Source of the DNA: Natronococcus sp. CG52 | Lineage (GTDB): Archaea > Halobacteriota > Halobacteria > Halobacteriales > Natrialbaceae | Assembly (NCBI RefSeq): GCF_023913515.1 | Contig: NZ_CP099391.1 | Location: forward strand, 1,984,001-2,048,000 | Direction: 5' to 3' | DNA: 64,000 nucleotides | In this document: positions 16,902-25,257 of the stretch, in pieces | How the letters are laid out: each line of letters begins with the position of its first letter | How positions within the stretch are numbered: the first letter of the stretch is position 1 | Made by a program: the position numbers and the translations under genes | Notes under the pieces: generated by a model | What the model was told of the DNA's origin: nothing | The model's input: only the letters and a program-made list of their open reading frames with translations | Database searches by the model: none

Positions 16902-18821
16902 TTATCGATCACGCGACGGCGAAAGCGTAAACGAGAACGTCGAGCCCTCGCCCGGTTCGGAGTCGACCCGGATCTCGCCGCCGTGGCGCTCGACGATCCG
17001 CCGGCTGAGTGCGAGGCCGATGCCCGTTCCCTGATGGTCGGTACGGGTGTGGAGTCGCTGGAAGACCTCGAAAACGTGATCTTGATCTTCGGGATCGATT
17101 CCGAGACCCTCGTCGCGAACCGAGATGACCCATTTTTCGCCGTTTCGTTCGGCCGAAATGTAAACGCGAGGCGGCTCGTCACCGCTGTACGCGATCGCGT
17201 TACTCAGCAGGTTCTGGAAGACCTGCCGCAACTGGCTGACGTCACCCCGTACGCGGGGCAGTTCCTCGGTCGTGATTCTGGCGTTCGTCTCCTCGATCTG
17301 GAGGTGTAAGTCTTCGAGGACGTCTTCGAGGACGTCCTCGAGATCGACCGGTTCGAACGGATCGCCCTGCGTTTCCACGCGGGAGTACTGGAGGAGTCCG
17401 TCGATCATGTCGCGCATTCGATCCGCGCCGTCGATGGCGAACTCGAGGAACTCCTCGCCGTCCTCGTCGAGCGCGTCCGCGTAGCGGCTCTCGATGAGTT
17501 TGAGGTAGCTGGAGACCATTCGGAGCGGCTCCTGCAGGTCGTGGGAGGCCGCGTACGCGAACTGTTCGAGTCGCTCGTTCGACTCCTCCAGATCCCGTTC
17601 GCGCCGCTGTCGCTCGGTAATATCGCGAGCGATTGCGATCATATACTCCTGATTCAGTTCGACGTGAGCGACGTTGACCTCCGCGGGGTAGGTCGATCCG
17701 TCCTTTCGTTCGTGTTCGCCGATGATCGTCACTGCGCCCTCCGTTTCCACGTCCTCGACGTGGGATCGCCACTCCGCGATGTCGGCAAACCGCCGCTCGA
17801 TGTCGAGGACCGATAACTCGAGCAGTTCGTCCCGGTCGTATCCGAGCCGACGGCAGGCCGTCTCGTTGGCGTCCAGGACCCCTCCCGTATCCGATTCGAT
17901 TACCAGTACGCTGTCGTTGGAGTGGTCGAGGAGGGTCCGAAACAGTTCGAGTTCTCGTTCGCGCTCCTTTCGGTCGGTGACGTCCTGGAAGTACACCGAG
18001 AGTCCCGTCGTCGAGGGATAGGCCCGCACCTCGAACCAGCTGTCGAGCGGCTCCGGATAGTACTCCTCGAACGAGAGGGACTCCTGTTCGTACATCGCTC
18101 GCTCGTACTTCGGTCTGAAATCCTGGGTGACCGCTTCGGGAAACTCGTCCCAGACCGTCTTTCCGACCAGTTCCCGGTTCCCCGGATTGATCAACTCGTG
18201 TGCACGCTCGTTGAGATACGTGAACTCCCAGTCCTCGTTGAGTGCGAGGAAGGCGTCCGAGATGCGGCCGTAGATCTCTTCGAGGTCGCGCTGTGCCTGT
18301 TCGTTCTCGATCGCCGCCGCGAGGATGTTCGCAACGCTCTGTACGAAGTTGGCGTCGTGCTCCGTGAACTCGCATCGCTCCGTCGTGTAGGTTTCCAGGA
18401 GCCCCCACGGATCTTCGACCGAGCCGATAAGCACGGTGATACCGCTGATGACCCCGTGTTCGGCGAGCAACTCGCAGTCGGAGAATCGCTCTTCGGTCCG
18501 CAGATCGTCGACGATAATCGGGTGTTCGGTGAGCAGCGCGGTGCCCGCTTGGGAGTCCTGATCCACAACCACCGTTTCCGATCCGATCAGTTCGTCGTCC
18601 CATCCGACCCCCTGTCTGAGAACGGCTTCGTCACCGTCGGGAAGCAACTCGAGAACCGTCGCGTACTCGGCGTCTACCGTCTCGGCGACGGCAGCCGAGG
18701 CGTCGTGCAGCAACTGATCGAGGTTGTCGGTCTCGAGCGCTTGCTTTCCGAGTTCAGCAACGACCTCCTGTTGGCGAACTCGGGTGTGGAGTTCCCTGTG
18801 TGAGTCGGAGGTCGAAGTCAT
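16902..18821 (-). CDS. GAF/PAS sensor histidine kinase
   Basis: The 639-residue soluble kinase has these domains in order: a short coiled segment, GAF (about 30-175), PAS (about 182-285), PAS (about 295-405), HisKA with the phospho-acceptor His427 (FAYAASHDLQEPLR), and HATPase_c. The ATPase has its N box at 537-541 (NLLSN), G1 as DEGLGI and G2 as GTGIGLAL. The H-box form is that of the phytochrome-like/haloarchaeal kinases. No membrane helix is present, so it senses an intracellular cue. No response regulator lies nearby. Confidence 0.95.
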   Translation of the reverse strand: MTSTSDSHRELHTRVRQQEVVAELGKQALETDNLDQLLHDASAAVAETVDAEYATVLELLPDGDEAVLRQGVGWDDELIGSETVVVDQDSQAGTALLTEHPIIVDDLRTEERFSDCELLAEHGVISGITVLIGSVEDPWGLLETYTTERCEFTEHDANFVQSVANILAAAIENEQAQRDLEEIYGRISDAFLALNEDWEFTYLNERAHELINPGNRELVGKTVWDEFPEAVTQDFRPKYERAMYEQESLSFEEYYPEPLDSWFEVRAYPSTTGLSVYFQDVTDRKERERELELFRTLLDHSNDSVLVIESDTGGVLDANETACRRLGYDRDELLELSVLDIERRFADIAEWRSHVEDVETEGAVTIIGEHERKDGSTYPAEVNVAHVELNQEYMIAIARDITERQRRERDLEESNERLEQFAYAASHDLQEPLRMVSSYLKLIESRYADALDEDGEEFLEFAIDGADRMRDMIDGLLQYSRVETQGDPFEPVDLEDVLEDVLEDLHLQIEETNARITTEELPRVRGDVSQLRQVFQNLLSNAIAYSGDEPPRVYISAERNGEKWVISVRDEGLGIDPEDQDHVFEVFQRLHTRTDHQGTGIGLALSRRIVERHGGEIRVDSEPGEGSTFSFTLSPSRDR

Positions 18822-18987
18822 GGGTAGAAGGTAACCGAAGATGACGGGTAAAGTCTTCTATCTCCTTTCTCGTGTGAATTCCTTGTTATTCGACGATGAG
18901 GACCGCGTGCACTTCTCAGTGCAGAGTGCGTCAGAATTTACGCGCTACCAACCGTTCGAAAACCGGGAGAGCGTCGTCCGATCACGC

Positions 18988-19164
18988 TCAGTAGTAGTAT
19001 AGTTCGAGTTCGTGGCCGCAGTTCCGGCAACTGGCTTCCTTCCCGCGGAGGTGGTTGAGCTTGCGCTCGCCGTCGATCCCGGGGCCGTGGGGAACTGATG
19101 CGTTCACGGTGCCATTACACTCCGGGCAACCGATATGCACATCTGGGTGGTTGGATTGCGACAT
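18988..19164 (-). CDS. Small zinc-finger protein (58 aa)
   Basis: From the ATG at 19164 the product has 58 residues and two CxxC knuckles: IGCPECNG (about residue 13) and ASCRNCGHELELYYY at the C-terminus. A TATA-like element (TATAACTA on the minus strand, 19191-19200) lies 26 bases upstream, which supports this start and a leaderless message. Haloarchaea encode many such one-domain zinc-finger proteins of unknown role. Confidence 0.75.
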   Translation of the reverse strand: MSQSNHPDVHIGCPECNGTVNASVPHGPGIDGERKLNHLRGKEASCRNCGHELELYYY

Positions 19165-19190
19165 AGTTCCGAGTAGCCGATTCACCCAAA

Positions 19191-19200
19191 TAGTTATACT
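19191..19200 (-). promoter_or_regulatory. Putative TATA box for the 58-aa zinc-finger gene
   Basis: On the minus strand this reads AGTATAACTA, 26 bases before the ATG at 19164, which is TATA-box distance for a leaderless start. Confidence 0.45.
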
Positions 19201-19446
19201 AGTCGTAAGCGATTCGTCGGAGTGGACCGTCCGGCGTTTCCGCGCCCAGCCCGGCGTTATTTCGCGTAAACAGTGGGCGTGGACTTTTCGATTCGAACTG
19301 ACACAGCTTCCTAGCCCGTGTGTCAAGTTAACACCCCAGATACGTCTGAGGAGTTGAACGACACGTGCCGCGGACGATTACGCGGGTGTTAGGAACTACC
19401 AATCCTCTCGGATATCGGACGATCTCGCCGCTAACGCCCCGCTAAA

Positions 19447-20544
19447 TCAGCCGATGGTGAACGTTACGTCCTCGAATTCGAAGAACGCGGTCTCGTACCC
19501 GTCGTGGCGGGAGACCTGCGGTGGGGCGTCGACCGCGACCGTCACCTCGTCGCTCGCCTCGAGCGGATCGATCGCGGTTCCGTAGTGGTGGCCGAATTCG
19601 TGATCGAGCGTCTCGGAAAGCGGCTCCTCGCGCGCCGTCGATCCGTCGCGGTCGATCGTCGCCGTCAGCGACGTCAACGGGAGAACGACGTCGTTGTACG
19701 GCGTCCGCGGGAAGACGGCCAGATACGAGTCGTCGCCGAACCGCTCGAGGTCCGCTTCCACGGCGGAAATCTTTGCGTCGGCGCTGCGTTCGGTCCCGAG
19801 CAGATCACCGGGAAGGTCGTCGACGGGCGGTCCCCGCGAGGTGGGCGGCGGGCTACCGTTGCCGTCACCGTGGCCGTGTCCCGCTTCGTGATCCATCAAC
19901 GGTAGCGCGTCGCGCTCGCCGCGTCGGTCCTCGTCGACGAGCGTGAACTCGAGGTCGTGGATGTCCGAGCGATCGAACGCGAACGCGACCTCGAGGGTCA
20001 CCGGTTCGTTCAGGCGGCCCTCGAACGCACCGGTTCGGACCGCGTCGACGGGGCCGACGCGAGCGCTGAGCGTGTACTCACCCTCGCCGGGCAGCCGAAC
20101 GTTGTCGCCGTAATGAAACCCCATCCGCTGAGAGAGCATCGGCCAGGGCGAACCGCCGACGCCGTCGATCTGCTCGCCCTCCTGCCGGAGCTCGAGGGTT
20201 ACGTCTACCGGCAAGACGGTTCCGGTTTCGACGTCCCAGACCGTCAGCATGAGGTGTATGCTGTCGTCGGCGTCGACCTCGACCCGACTACCGCCCTGGC
20301 CGGGTACCCAGAACCGGTGGGGGAACGTGTACGACAGTTCGAGGGCGACATCGCCCTCGCTCGTCGTTCCGTAGACGCCCATCTCCTCGGCGCTGGCGGG
20401 CAGGTAGACGGCGTTCGGTCGATCCTCCACGAGCGGCGGGTTCGCCCAGGCGGACTCCTCCTCGAAACCGAGGCGCTCGAGACAGCCGGCGGCGCCGAGC
20501 GTACAGGCGGCCGCCGTGCCACGGAGGATGTCCCGACGGTCCAT
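19447..20544 (-). CDS. Tat lipoprotein, possible iron-transport-associated protein (DUF7350-like)
   Basis: The 365-residue protein has a twin-arginine start (MDRRDILRG) and a lipobox ending in Cys21 (LGAAGC). The mature part is a beta-rich, acidic domain with conserved aromatic/His segments (FPHRFWVPGQGG, MGFHYGDNVRLPG, FGHHYGTAIDP) and a short His/Gly linker (HEAGHGHGDGNG). The pattern recalls P19/Tp34-type periplasmic iron-binding proteins and haloarchaeal DUF7350, from memory only. A 12-helix membrane protein lies 73 bases upstream in the same direction. Confidence 0.6.
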   Translation of the reverse strand: MDRRDILRGTAAACTLGAAGCLERLGFEEESAWANPPLVEDRPNAVYLPASAEEMGVYGTTSEGDVALELSYTFPHRFWVPGQGGSRVEVDADDSIHLMLTVWDVETGTVLPVDVTLELRQEGEQIDGVGGSPWPMLSQRMGFHYGDNVRLPGEGEYTLSARVGPVDAVRTGAFEGRLNEPVTLEVAFAFDRSDIHDLEFTLVDEDRRGERDALPLMDHEAGHGHGDGNGSPPPTSRGPPVDDLPGDLLGTERSADAKISAVEADLERFGDDSYLAVFPRTPYNDVVLPLTSLTATIDRDGSTAREEPLSETLDHEFGHHYGTAIDPLEASDEVTVAVDAPPQVSRHDGYETAFFEFEDVTFTIG

Positions 20545-20617
20545 GGCCGAAGGGTTCGGCGCCGGCGAAAAAACGAGTATCGGTTATCGATTCGCGTCGC
20601 AAGTCGATCCGCGAGAC

Positions 20618-22135
20618 TCAGCCGGCGACGTACGGCGGCTGCGTCGTCGGCATCGTCAGCAGCCACAGGCTCACGGCGGTGTACGCCACCATCAGGGCGA
20701 CGAACGGGTACTGGCTGCGGACCGCCTGTAGCCGGCCGGGAAAGACGTCGTAGGCGACCGCGTGAGCGGCCCAGATCGCGAGCAGGTGGCCCAGCAGGAG
20801 CGTTCCGATCTCGAGGGCGCCCATCCACCCCGGCAGGGCGAGCGTCGTCGGATTCACCGGCGGCGAGAGCGGATTCGCCGCGGCGTCGAGCGTTGCGGGC
20901 GCGAGTGAGACCGCGAACCCGACGTAGTGGGCCAGGTGGTAGCCCGCGGCGATCGCGAGCAGCGGCGGCGCGAACCGTCGGGCGAGGACGCGCTCGGCGA
21001 GGTACGTCGGTGCGAGCCGACGCGACGCGTGGGTCGCGAGGCCGTACAGCCCGAGCGCCAGCGCGTAGCCGCCGGCCAGCCCCAGCAGGTACGCCGCGGG
21101 TGCGGGAAGACCGCCCCCGACGAGCGCCTCGACGGTGCGAGCGCCCGGTGGCGTGACGATGAAACCGTTGAACGTGAGCTCCCAGACGAGCAGGAGAACG
21201 AACGCGACCCCGCTCGCGTCCGCGACCACGTCTCCGTCCCGGAGTCGCGAACCGGGGACCGCGAGGCGAAACTCGCCGTCTCGGCGCTGGATCGGCGCGA
21301 CGGCGCCGTAGAGGCGGAACAGGGTTGCCAGCGGATCCGCGTGCCGAATCCAGGCTGCGGGCGAGAAGAGAACGGAGCCGACGACGACGGAGCCGGCGTA
21401 GCCGAGCGCGAGCAGCGCGAGCAGACGCGGCTCCGTCGTCACCGGAAGCACCAACTCGAGCCAGACGAGCGCGGCCAGTCCGATCACGGCCGGCCAGGAC
21501 GCGAGCCGGGACGGATACTCGAACAGACCGGTCGCCGCCGGGTTTCGACGGCCCTCCGTAGACGACCGTGAGCCGCGGACGCGAGCCAGGATCCCGCTCG
21601 CGCCGTTCGCGAGCGTTCGAAACGGATCGAGCGTCGGCCAGGGATCGACGACGAGGAACGCGACCATCGGCAGCACCGCGCGGAGACCGACGAACGAGAG
21701 CAGGACCGCGAGGTTAGCGGTTCCCATCGCGGGGCCCTCGAGCCCGACGAACACGACGGCGCCGAGCGCCAGCAGCCCGAGTACCGAGCCGAGCGCGCTC
21801 CCGGCGACGAGCCATCGCGGAGGCGTCGGAACCGCCGTCGACTGCTCGGCGTCGGCTCCCTGCTGCGAGCGCCCGAGGACGAGCGACAGCTCCCAGTCGT
21901 GGAGGGCGTCGATAAACCGCCGGTCGGTGACGAGCGCGGCGAGCAGCGCGGACGCGCCGACGGCGGCACCACCGGTGAGGAGCGTGAGCCAGGTCGGGAC
22001 CGTTACGGTTCGTTCGTCGCTGAGACCGGCGGCGACGTTCGATGCCGCGGCCGTGTCGGTCGCGACGGCAGCGGCGATCGCGGCCGCTCCGACGCTGACG
22101 GCGAACGCACTCCGGCGTGCGATCGGCGACGACAT
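20618..22135 (-). CDS. Polytopic membrane protein, partner of the adjacent lipoprotein
   Basis: The ATG at 22135 is preferred over a TTG at 22150; it gives 505 residues. About twelve hydrophobic helices alternate with short loops, after an N-terminal helix that could be a signal (AFAVSVGAAAIAAAVATD). Notable polar features within helices are AIAAGYHLAHYVGFAVS and LLGHLLAIWAAHAVAYD near the C-terminus, with histidines that could bind haem or metal. I recognise no family. Its placement directly upstream of the lipoprotein gene suggests a shared surface metal-handling job. Confidence 0.65.
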   Translation of the reverse strand: MSSPIARRSAFAVSVGAAAIAAAVATDTAAASNVAAGLSDERTVTVPTWLTLLTGGAAVGASALLAALVTDRRFIDALHDWELSLVLGRSQQGADAEQSTAVPTPPRWLVAGSALGSVLGLLALGAVVFVGLEGPAMGTANLAVLLSFVGLRAVLPMVAFLVVDPWPTLDPFRTLANGASGILARVRGSRSSTEGRRNPAATGLFEYPSRLASWPAVIGLAALVWLELVLPVTTEPRLLALLALGYAGSVVVGSVLFSPAAWIRHADPLATLFRLYGAVAPIQRRDGEFRLAVPGSRLRDGDVVADASGVAFVLLLVWELTFNGFIVTPPGARTVEALVGGGLPAPAAYLLGLAGGYALALGLYGLATHASRRLAPTYLAERVLARRFAPPLLAIAAGYHLAHYVGFAVSLAPATLDAAANPLSPPVNPTTLALPGWMGALEIGTLLLGHLLAIWAAHAVAYDVFPGRLQAVRSQYPFVALMVAYTAVSLWLLTMPTTQPPYVAG

Positions 22136-22174
22136 TGACGGAGCGGACAACGGTGTGCCACATACATGTATCTA

Positions 22175-22297
22175 TAGTAGCCGCTGACAGCCACTGCACA
22201 CCCGATCGCACGACGGGAGCGCGGTTCGGAGCGAGCGAAGCAAGCGAGAACCGCGAACAGTGCGATCGGTGTGGAAACCGTTTCAGTTGGTACGATA
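22175..22297 (+). mobile_element. MITE-like palindromic element, long variant
   Basis: Outer ends are TAGTAGCCGCTGAC (left) and GTTTCAGTTGGTACGATA (right, imperfect inverse). Inside them lie inverted arms CACACCCGATCGCAC and GTGCGATCGGTGTG. A GC-rich hairpin (GCGGTTC...GAACCGC) fills the centre. A shorter relative is at 59058-59136. This element fills much of the 315-base divergent promoter region between the genes at 22135 and 22451. No coding capacity. Confidence 0.7.
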
Positions 22298-22450
22298 CGT
22301 GTCGGCTCCGGTCGACGAACGCGTTCCGTGTGGTCATAGATCTCCTCCGAGATGGAGATGACCCGCGGAAGAACCCGCTCAACGGCGGCGTTTTTCCCTT
22401 TCAGAAATCGAACCAACGAACATTTGCCTCCCCACTCCTACGATTCGGGT

Positions 22451-23305
22451 ATGAAACGACGCGCGTATCTGGGAACGCTGGGCGCGGCCGGCGCAGTCGG
22501 ACTGTCGGGATGTCTCGGCGATCTCCCCGTCGTCGGGGACGGCGAGACGGCCCTCGACCCGCCGGACCGCTCCCGCGGGGAGCCGAGTCATCCGGTCCAC
22601 GGGGACGAGTTCCCGACGTTTACGCTTCCGGATCCGCACGAGGGGACCGACGTCTCACTCGCCGACTTCGAGGGCGAGCGTTCGTACCTGCTGACGTTCA
22701 TCTACACCTCCTGCACCGAAGACTGCGGCGCCCTGACCAGCCTCCTGCAACTCGTCCAGGAGGACGCCGCTGAACAGGGGTACGACGACGACGTCGCACT
22801 GCTGGCGATGACGTTCGATCCGGAGACAGACGACGCCGAGGCGCTTCGCGAGTACGGCGAACAGTACGGTGTCAACATCGAGGCGGACAACTGGCACTTC
22901 CTCCGGCCGGAAACCAACGAGGAGGCCATGAGCCTGCTCAACGACGAGATCGGCGTTCCCGCACAGATCGGCGGTCACGACCACGGCGAGGACGATCACG
23001 ACCACGAAGACGACGAGCAGGGACACGAGGACCACGACGGTCACGAGGACAGCGACCAGGAGGACGGTGAGCAGGACCACGGTGACGACGACCACGGTCA
23101 CGAGGACGATGCCCACGGCGACGAAGAGACAGACGATTCCGAGGACGACGGGGACGCGGACGACCCCGAGGACGTCCACTACTACATCGCGTTCCTCGTC
23201 AACGAGCAGGGGATCGTCGAGCGATCGTACCCGAACGCGACGGACGGACGCGACGAGACGCGGCCGCGGGCGATCATCGACGACGTTCGAACGGTGGTCG
23301 AGTAA
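22451..23305 (+). CDS. SCO1/SenC-family copper chaperone lipoprotein with His-rich loop
   Basis: The start at 22451 is set by the signal MKRRAYLGTLG and lipobox LSGC (Cys21); 284 residues. The thioredoxin fold has the SCO copper ligands CxxxC in YTSCTEDCG (about residue 88) and the later histidine in DVHYYIAFLVNEQG. Just before that histidine is an insertion of about 65 residues, almost only His, Asp and Glu. SCO1 delivers copper to the CuA site of haem-copper oxidases. It is the first gene of a SCO1-TlpA-CcdA operon: the next start is two bases after this stop. Confidence 0.92.
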   Translation: MKRRAYLGTLGAAGAVGLSGCLGDLPVVGDGETALDPPDRSRGEPSHPVHGDEFPTFTLPDPHEGTDVSLADFEGERSYLLTFIYTSCTEDCGALTSLLQLVQEDAAEQGYDDDVALLAMTFDPETDDAEALREYGEQYGVNIEADNWHFLRPETNEEAMSLLNDEIGVPAQIGGHDHGEDDHDHEDDEQGHEDHDGHEDSDQEDGEQDHGDDDHGHEDDAHGDEETDDSEDDGDADDPEDVHYYIAFLVNEQGIVERSYPNATDGRDETRPRAIIDDVRTVVE

Positions 23306-23307
23306 GT

Positions 23308-23853
23308 ATGCGACGGCGTAACGTTCTCGCGGGCGTCGCGAGCGCCGGAACGCTCGCGGGCGCCGGTGCGCTCGCCGTCTACGGACTCCCCTCGAGTGGC
23401 CTCGATGACGGCGGCGAGGAGCCCCACCACGATCCGGTCGAGATCGAGACGGTCGAGGCGACCGGCAGCGAGGACGGAACGCAGCGCGTTCCCGCCGAGG
23501 GGGAGGTGACGTTCGTCGACCTGTTCGCGACGACCTGTAGTGTGTGTACGAAGCAGATGCCCGAACTCGGCGAGGCTTACGACCGAGTTGGCGACGACGT
23601 GACGTTCATCTCGGTCACGAACGAGGGGGAGGATCAGGTCTCCGATGACGAACTGGCCGACTGGTGGGACGAGTACGACGGCCGCTGGCAGGTCGGCCGC
23701 GACGCGAGTTCGGAACTGATCGTCCACTACGGGACGGCGACGCCGATCGGGATCCTCTTCGACGCCGACGGTAACGTTCGGTGGGACGAGGCCGGTCGCA
23801 AGACCAGCGACGAGGTCGTCTCACGAATCGAGGACGCGCTCGAGGACGAGTGA
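23308..23853 (+). CDS. TlpA-like thioredoxin, surface-anchored
   Basis: The 181-residue protein has an Arg-rich N-terminal signal or anchor (MRRRNVLAGVASAGTLAGAG), without a lipobox cysteine. The thioredoxin motif is FATTCSVCTKQMPE (CxxC at about residues 77-80), followed by the cis-Pro segment GTATPIGILFDADG. It likely reduces disulfides of apo-cytochromes or of SCO1 outside the membrane, with electrons from the CcdA encoded next. The gene follows SCO1 by two bases. Confidence 0.9.
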   Translation: MRRRNVLAGVASAGTLAGAGALAVYGLPSSGLDDGGEEPHHDPVEIETVEATGSEDGTQRVPAEGEVTFVDLFATTCSVCTKQMPELGEAYDRVGDDVTFISVTNEGEDQVSDDELADWWDEYDGRWQVGRDASSELIVHYGTATPIGILFDADGNVRWDEAGRKTSDEVVSRIEDALEDE

Positions 23854-23859
23854 TCAGTA

Positions 23860-24534
23860 ATGCTCGACGCGACCCTGCTGTCGACGCTCGCGTTCGCGCT
23901 GACGGCGGGCGTCTTTACCTTCTTTTCGCCGTGTGCGTACCCGCTATTGCCCGGCTACGTCGGCTTCTACGTGAGCCAGACCGAGGCCGAGGAGTCCTCG
24001 CTGGCGAGTGCTCTCGGACGGGGATTGATCGCCGGTGCCGGCGTTCTCGCGACGTTCGGGCTTTTGCTCGGCGTCGCGTTCTGGATCGGTCACTCGGTGC
24101 TGTCGAACGTCGTCGTCTTCGAACCGCTCGTCGGGGCCGTACTGGTCGTCGTTGGCGTTCTCATCCTGATCGACCGGGCACCGTCACTGTCGGTCGCTCT
24201 GCCGAAGCGCCGATCCGGGGCGCTCGGGTTCGGAATCTTCGGCGCGGGGTATGCGCTAGCCGCGGCCGGCTGCGTCGCACCGGTGTTCCTCGGCGTGATC
24301 GCCAGCGCACTCGCACTCCCGACCTCGTCGGCAGTGCTGGTGATCGGGACCTACGTGGGGAGCGTCTTCCTGCTCATGGTCTCGCTGACCGTGGCGACGG
24401 GAATGGGCCTCGCGGCCGGAGCCGGGCGATTGGCGGCGTACGGCGGAACCCTTCGGCGACTCGCCGGAGCGATCATGATCGTCGCCGGGATCGGCCAGCT
24501 GTACCTCGCGATCGTCGTTCTCGAGGCGATCTGA
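23860..24534 (+). CDS. ccdA: CcdA/DsbD-type thiol-disulfide transmembrane transporter
   Basis: The 224-residue protein has six membrane helices. The redox cysteines and prolines are in FFSPCAYPLLPGYVGFY (helix 1) and AAAGCVAPVFLGV (helix 4), the paired pattern of CcdA. It moves reducing equivalents across the membrane. It starts six bases after the TlpA stop, so the three genes form one unit for extracytoplasmic thiol and copper handling. Confidence 0.93.
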   Translation: MLDATLLSTLAFALTAGVFTFFSPCAYPLLPGYVGFYVSQTEAEESSLASALGRGLIAGAGVLATFGLLLGVAFWIGHSVLSNVVVFEPLVGAVLVVVGVLILIDRAPSLSVALPKRRSGALGFGIFGAGYALAAAGCVAPVFLGVIASALALPTSSAVLVIGTYVGSVFLLMVSLTVATGMGLAAGAGRLAAYGGTLRRLAGAIMIVAGIGQLYLAIVVLEAI

Positions 24535-24620
24535 TCGACGCCATCGAGACTGTGTCGCACAGTTCCTGGCAACTGCAGGTAGGAAACGTATCAGCCGGTT
24601 CGACGAACTAGAAGACGAGG

Positions 24621-25043
24621 ATGTATCAAGAGCTTCTGCTCGCGACGGACGGGAGTGACGGCGCTCGCCAGGCAACCGACCACGCGATCGAGCTCGCGAG
24701 CCGACTCGACGCGACGCTGCACATCGTTTCGGTCTCCGAGGACGGACCGCACGGCTCGAAGAAGCGTGACCAGATGCGAGCCGACCTCGAAGACCAGGCC
24801 GCGGAGGCGCTCGAACGGGCCGAAACGGAGGCAACCGGCCGGGGTATCGATGTTGCGACGACGATCCGTCACGGCGTTCCCCAGGAGGAGATCGTCGACG
24901 TCGCGGAGCAACACGGGGCCGACATGATCGTCGTGGGAACGGTCGGCCGAACGGGGCTCGACCATCTGATCGTCGGCAGCGTCGCCGAGGAAGTCGTCCG
25001 GAACGCGCCGGTACCCGTCGTCACGGTTCGCGAGGAAACGTAG
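24621..25043 (+). CDS. Universal stress protein, UspA family
   Basis: The 140-residue Usp domain starts with YQELLLATDGSDGARQATDH and carries the nucleotide-binding signature VGTVGRTGLDHLIVGSVAEE and PVVTVRE at its end. It stands 86 bases after ccdA on the same strand. A purine-rich stretch (GAAGACGAGG) precedes the ATG and may help initiation. Confidence 0.9.
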   Translation: MYQELLLATDGSDGARQATDHAIELASRLDATLHIVSVSEDGPHGSKKRDQMRADLEDQAAEALERAETEATGRGIDVATTIRHGVPQEEIVDVAEQHGADMIVVGTVGRTGLDHLIVGSVAEEVVRNAPVPVVTVREET

Positions 25044-25257
25044 CGGCCGGAGCCGTCCGGTCGCCGTTCCACGGATTTTCGCTTCGCCAGCCGATCTCGT
25101 AATGGAACGCTACCCGTGGATACGGGATCGATAATTAACTCCGCTCGTCGGAAACGGGACGCTATCGTGGCAGATCGTCGGTTTTCGTCCGTCCGAACGC
25201 TCGATCCTGCGGTCGTCACCCGGTGGAGCCCGTCGTCTCTCGAGCGAGGGGGTCGGA

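Noticed and set aside
16412-17182. Minus-strand frame across the tRNA repeats with repeated FAVKxxVWDLN segments
   Set aside because: The repetition comes from the 135-bp DNA units, which include the tRNA T arm. The frame overlaps the tRNA and the kinase gene, so coding is unlikely.
18883-18889. ATAACAA on the minus strand upstream of the histidine kinase
   Set aside because: Only seven of the nine bases match and the following base differs (ATAACAAGG), so it was not counted in the motif set.
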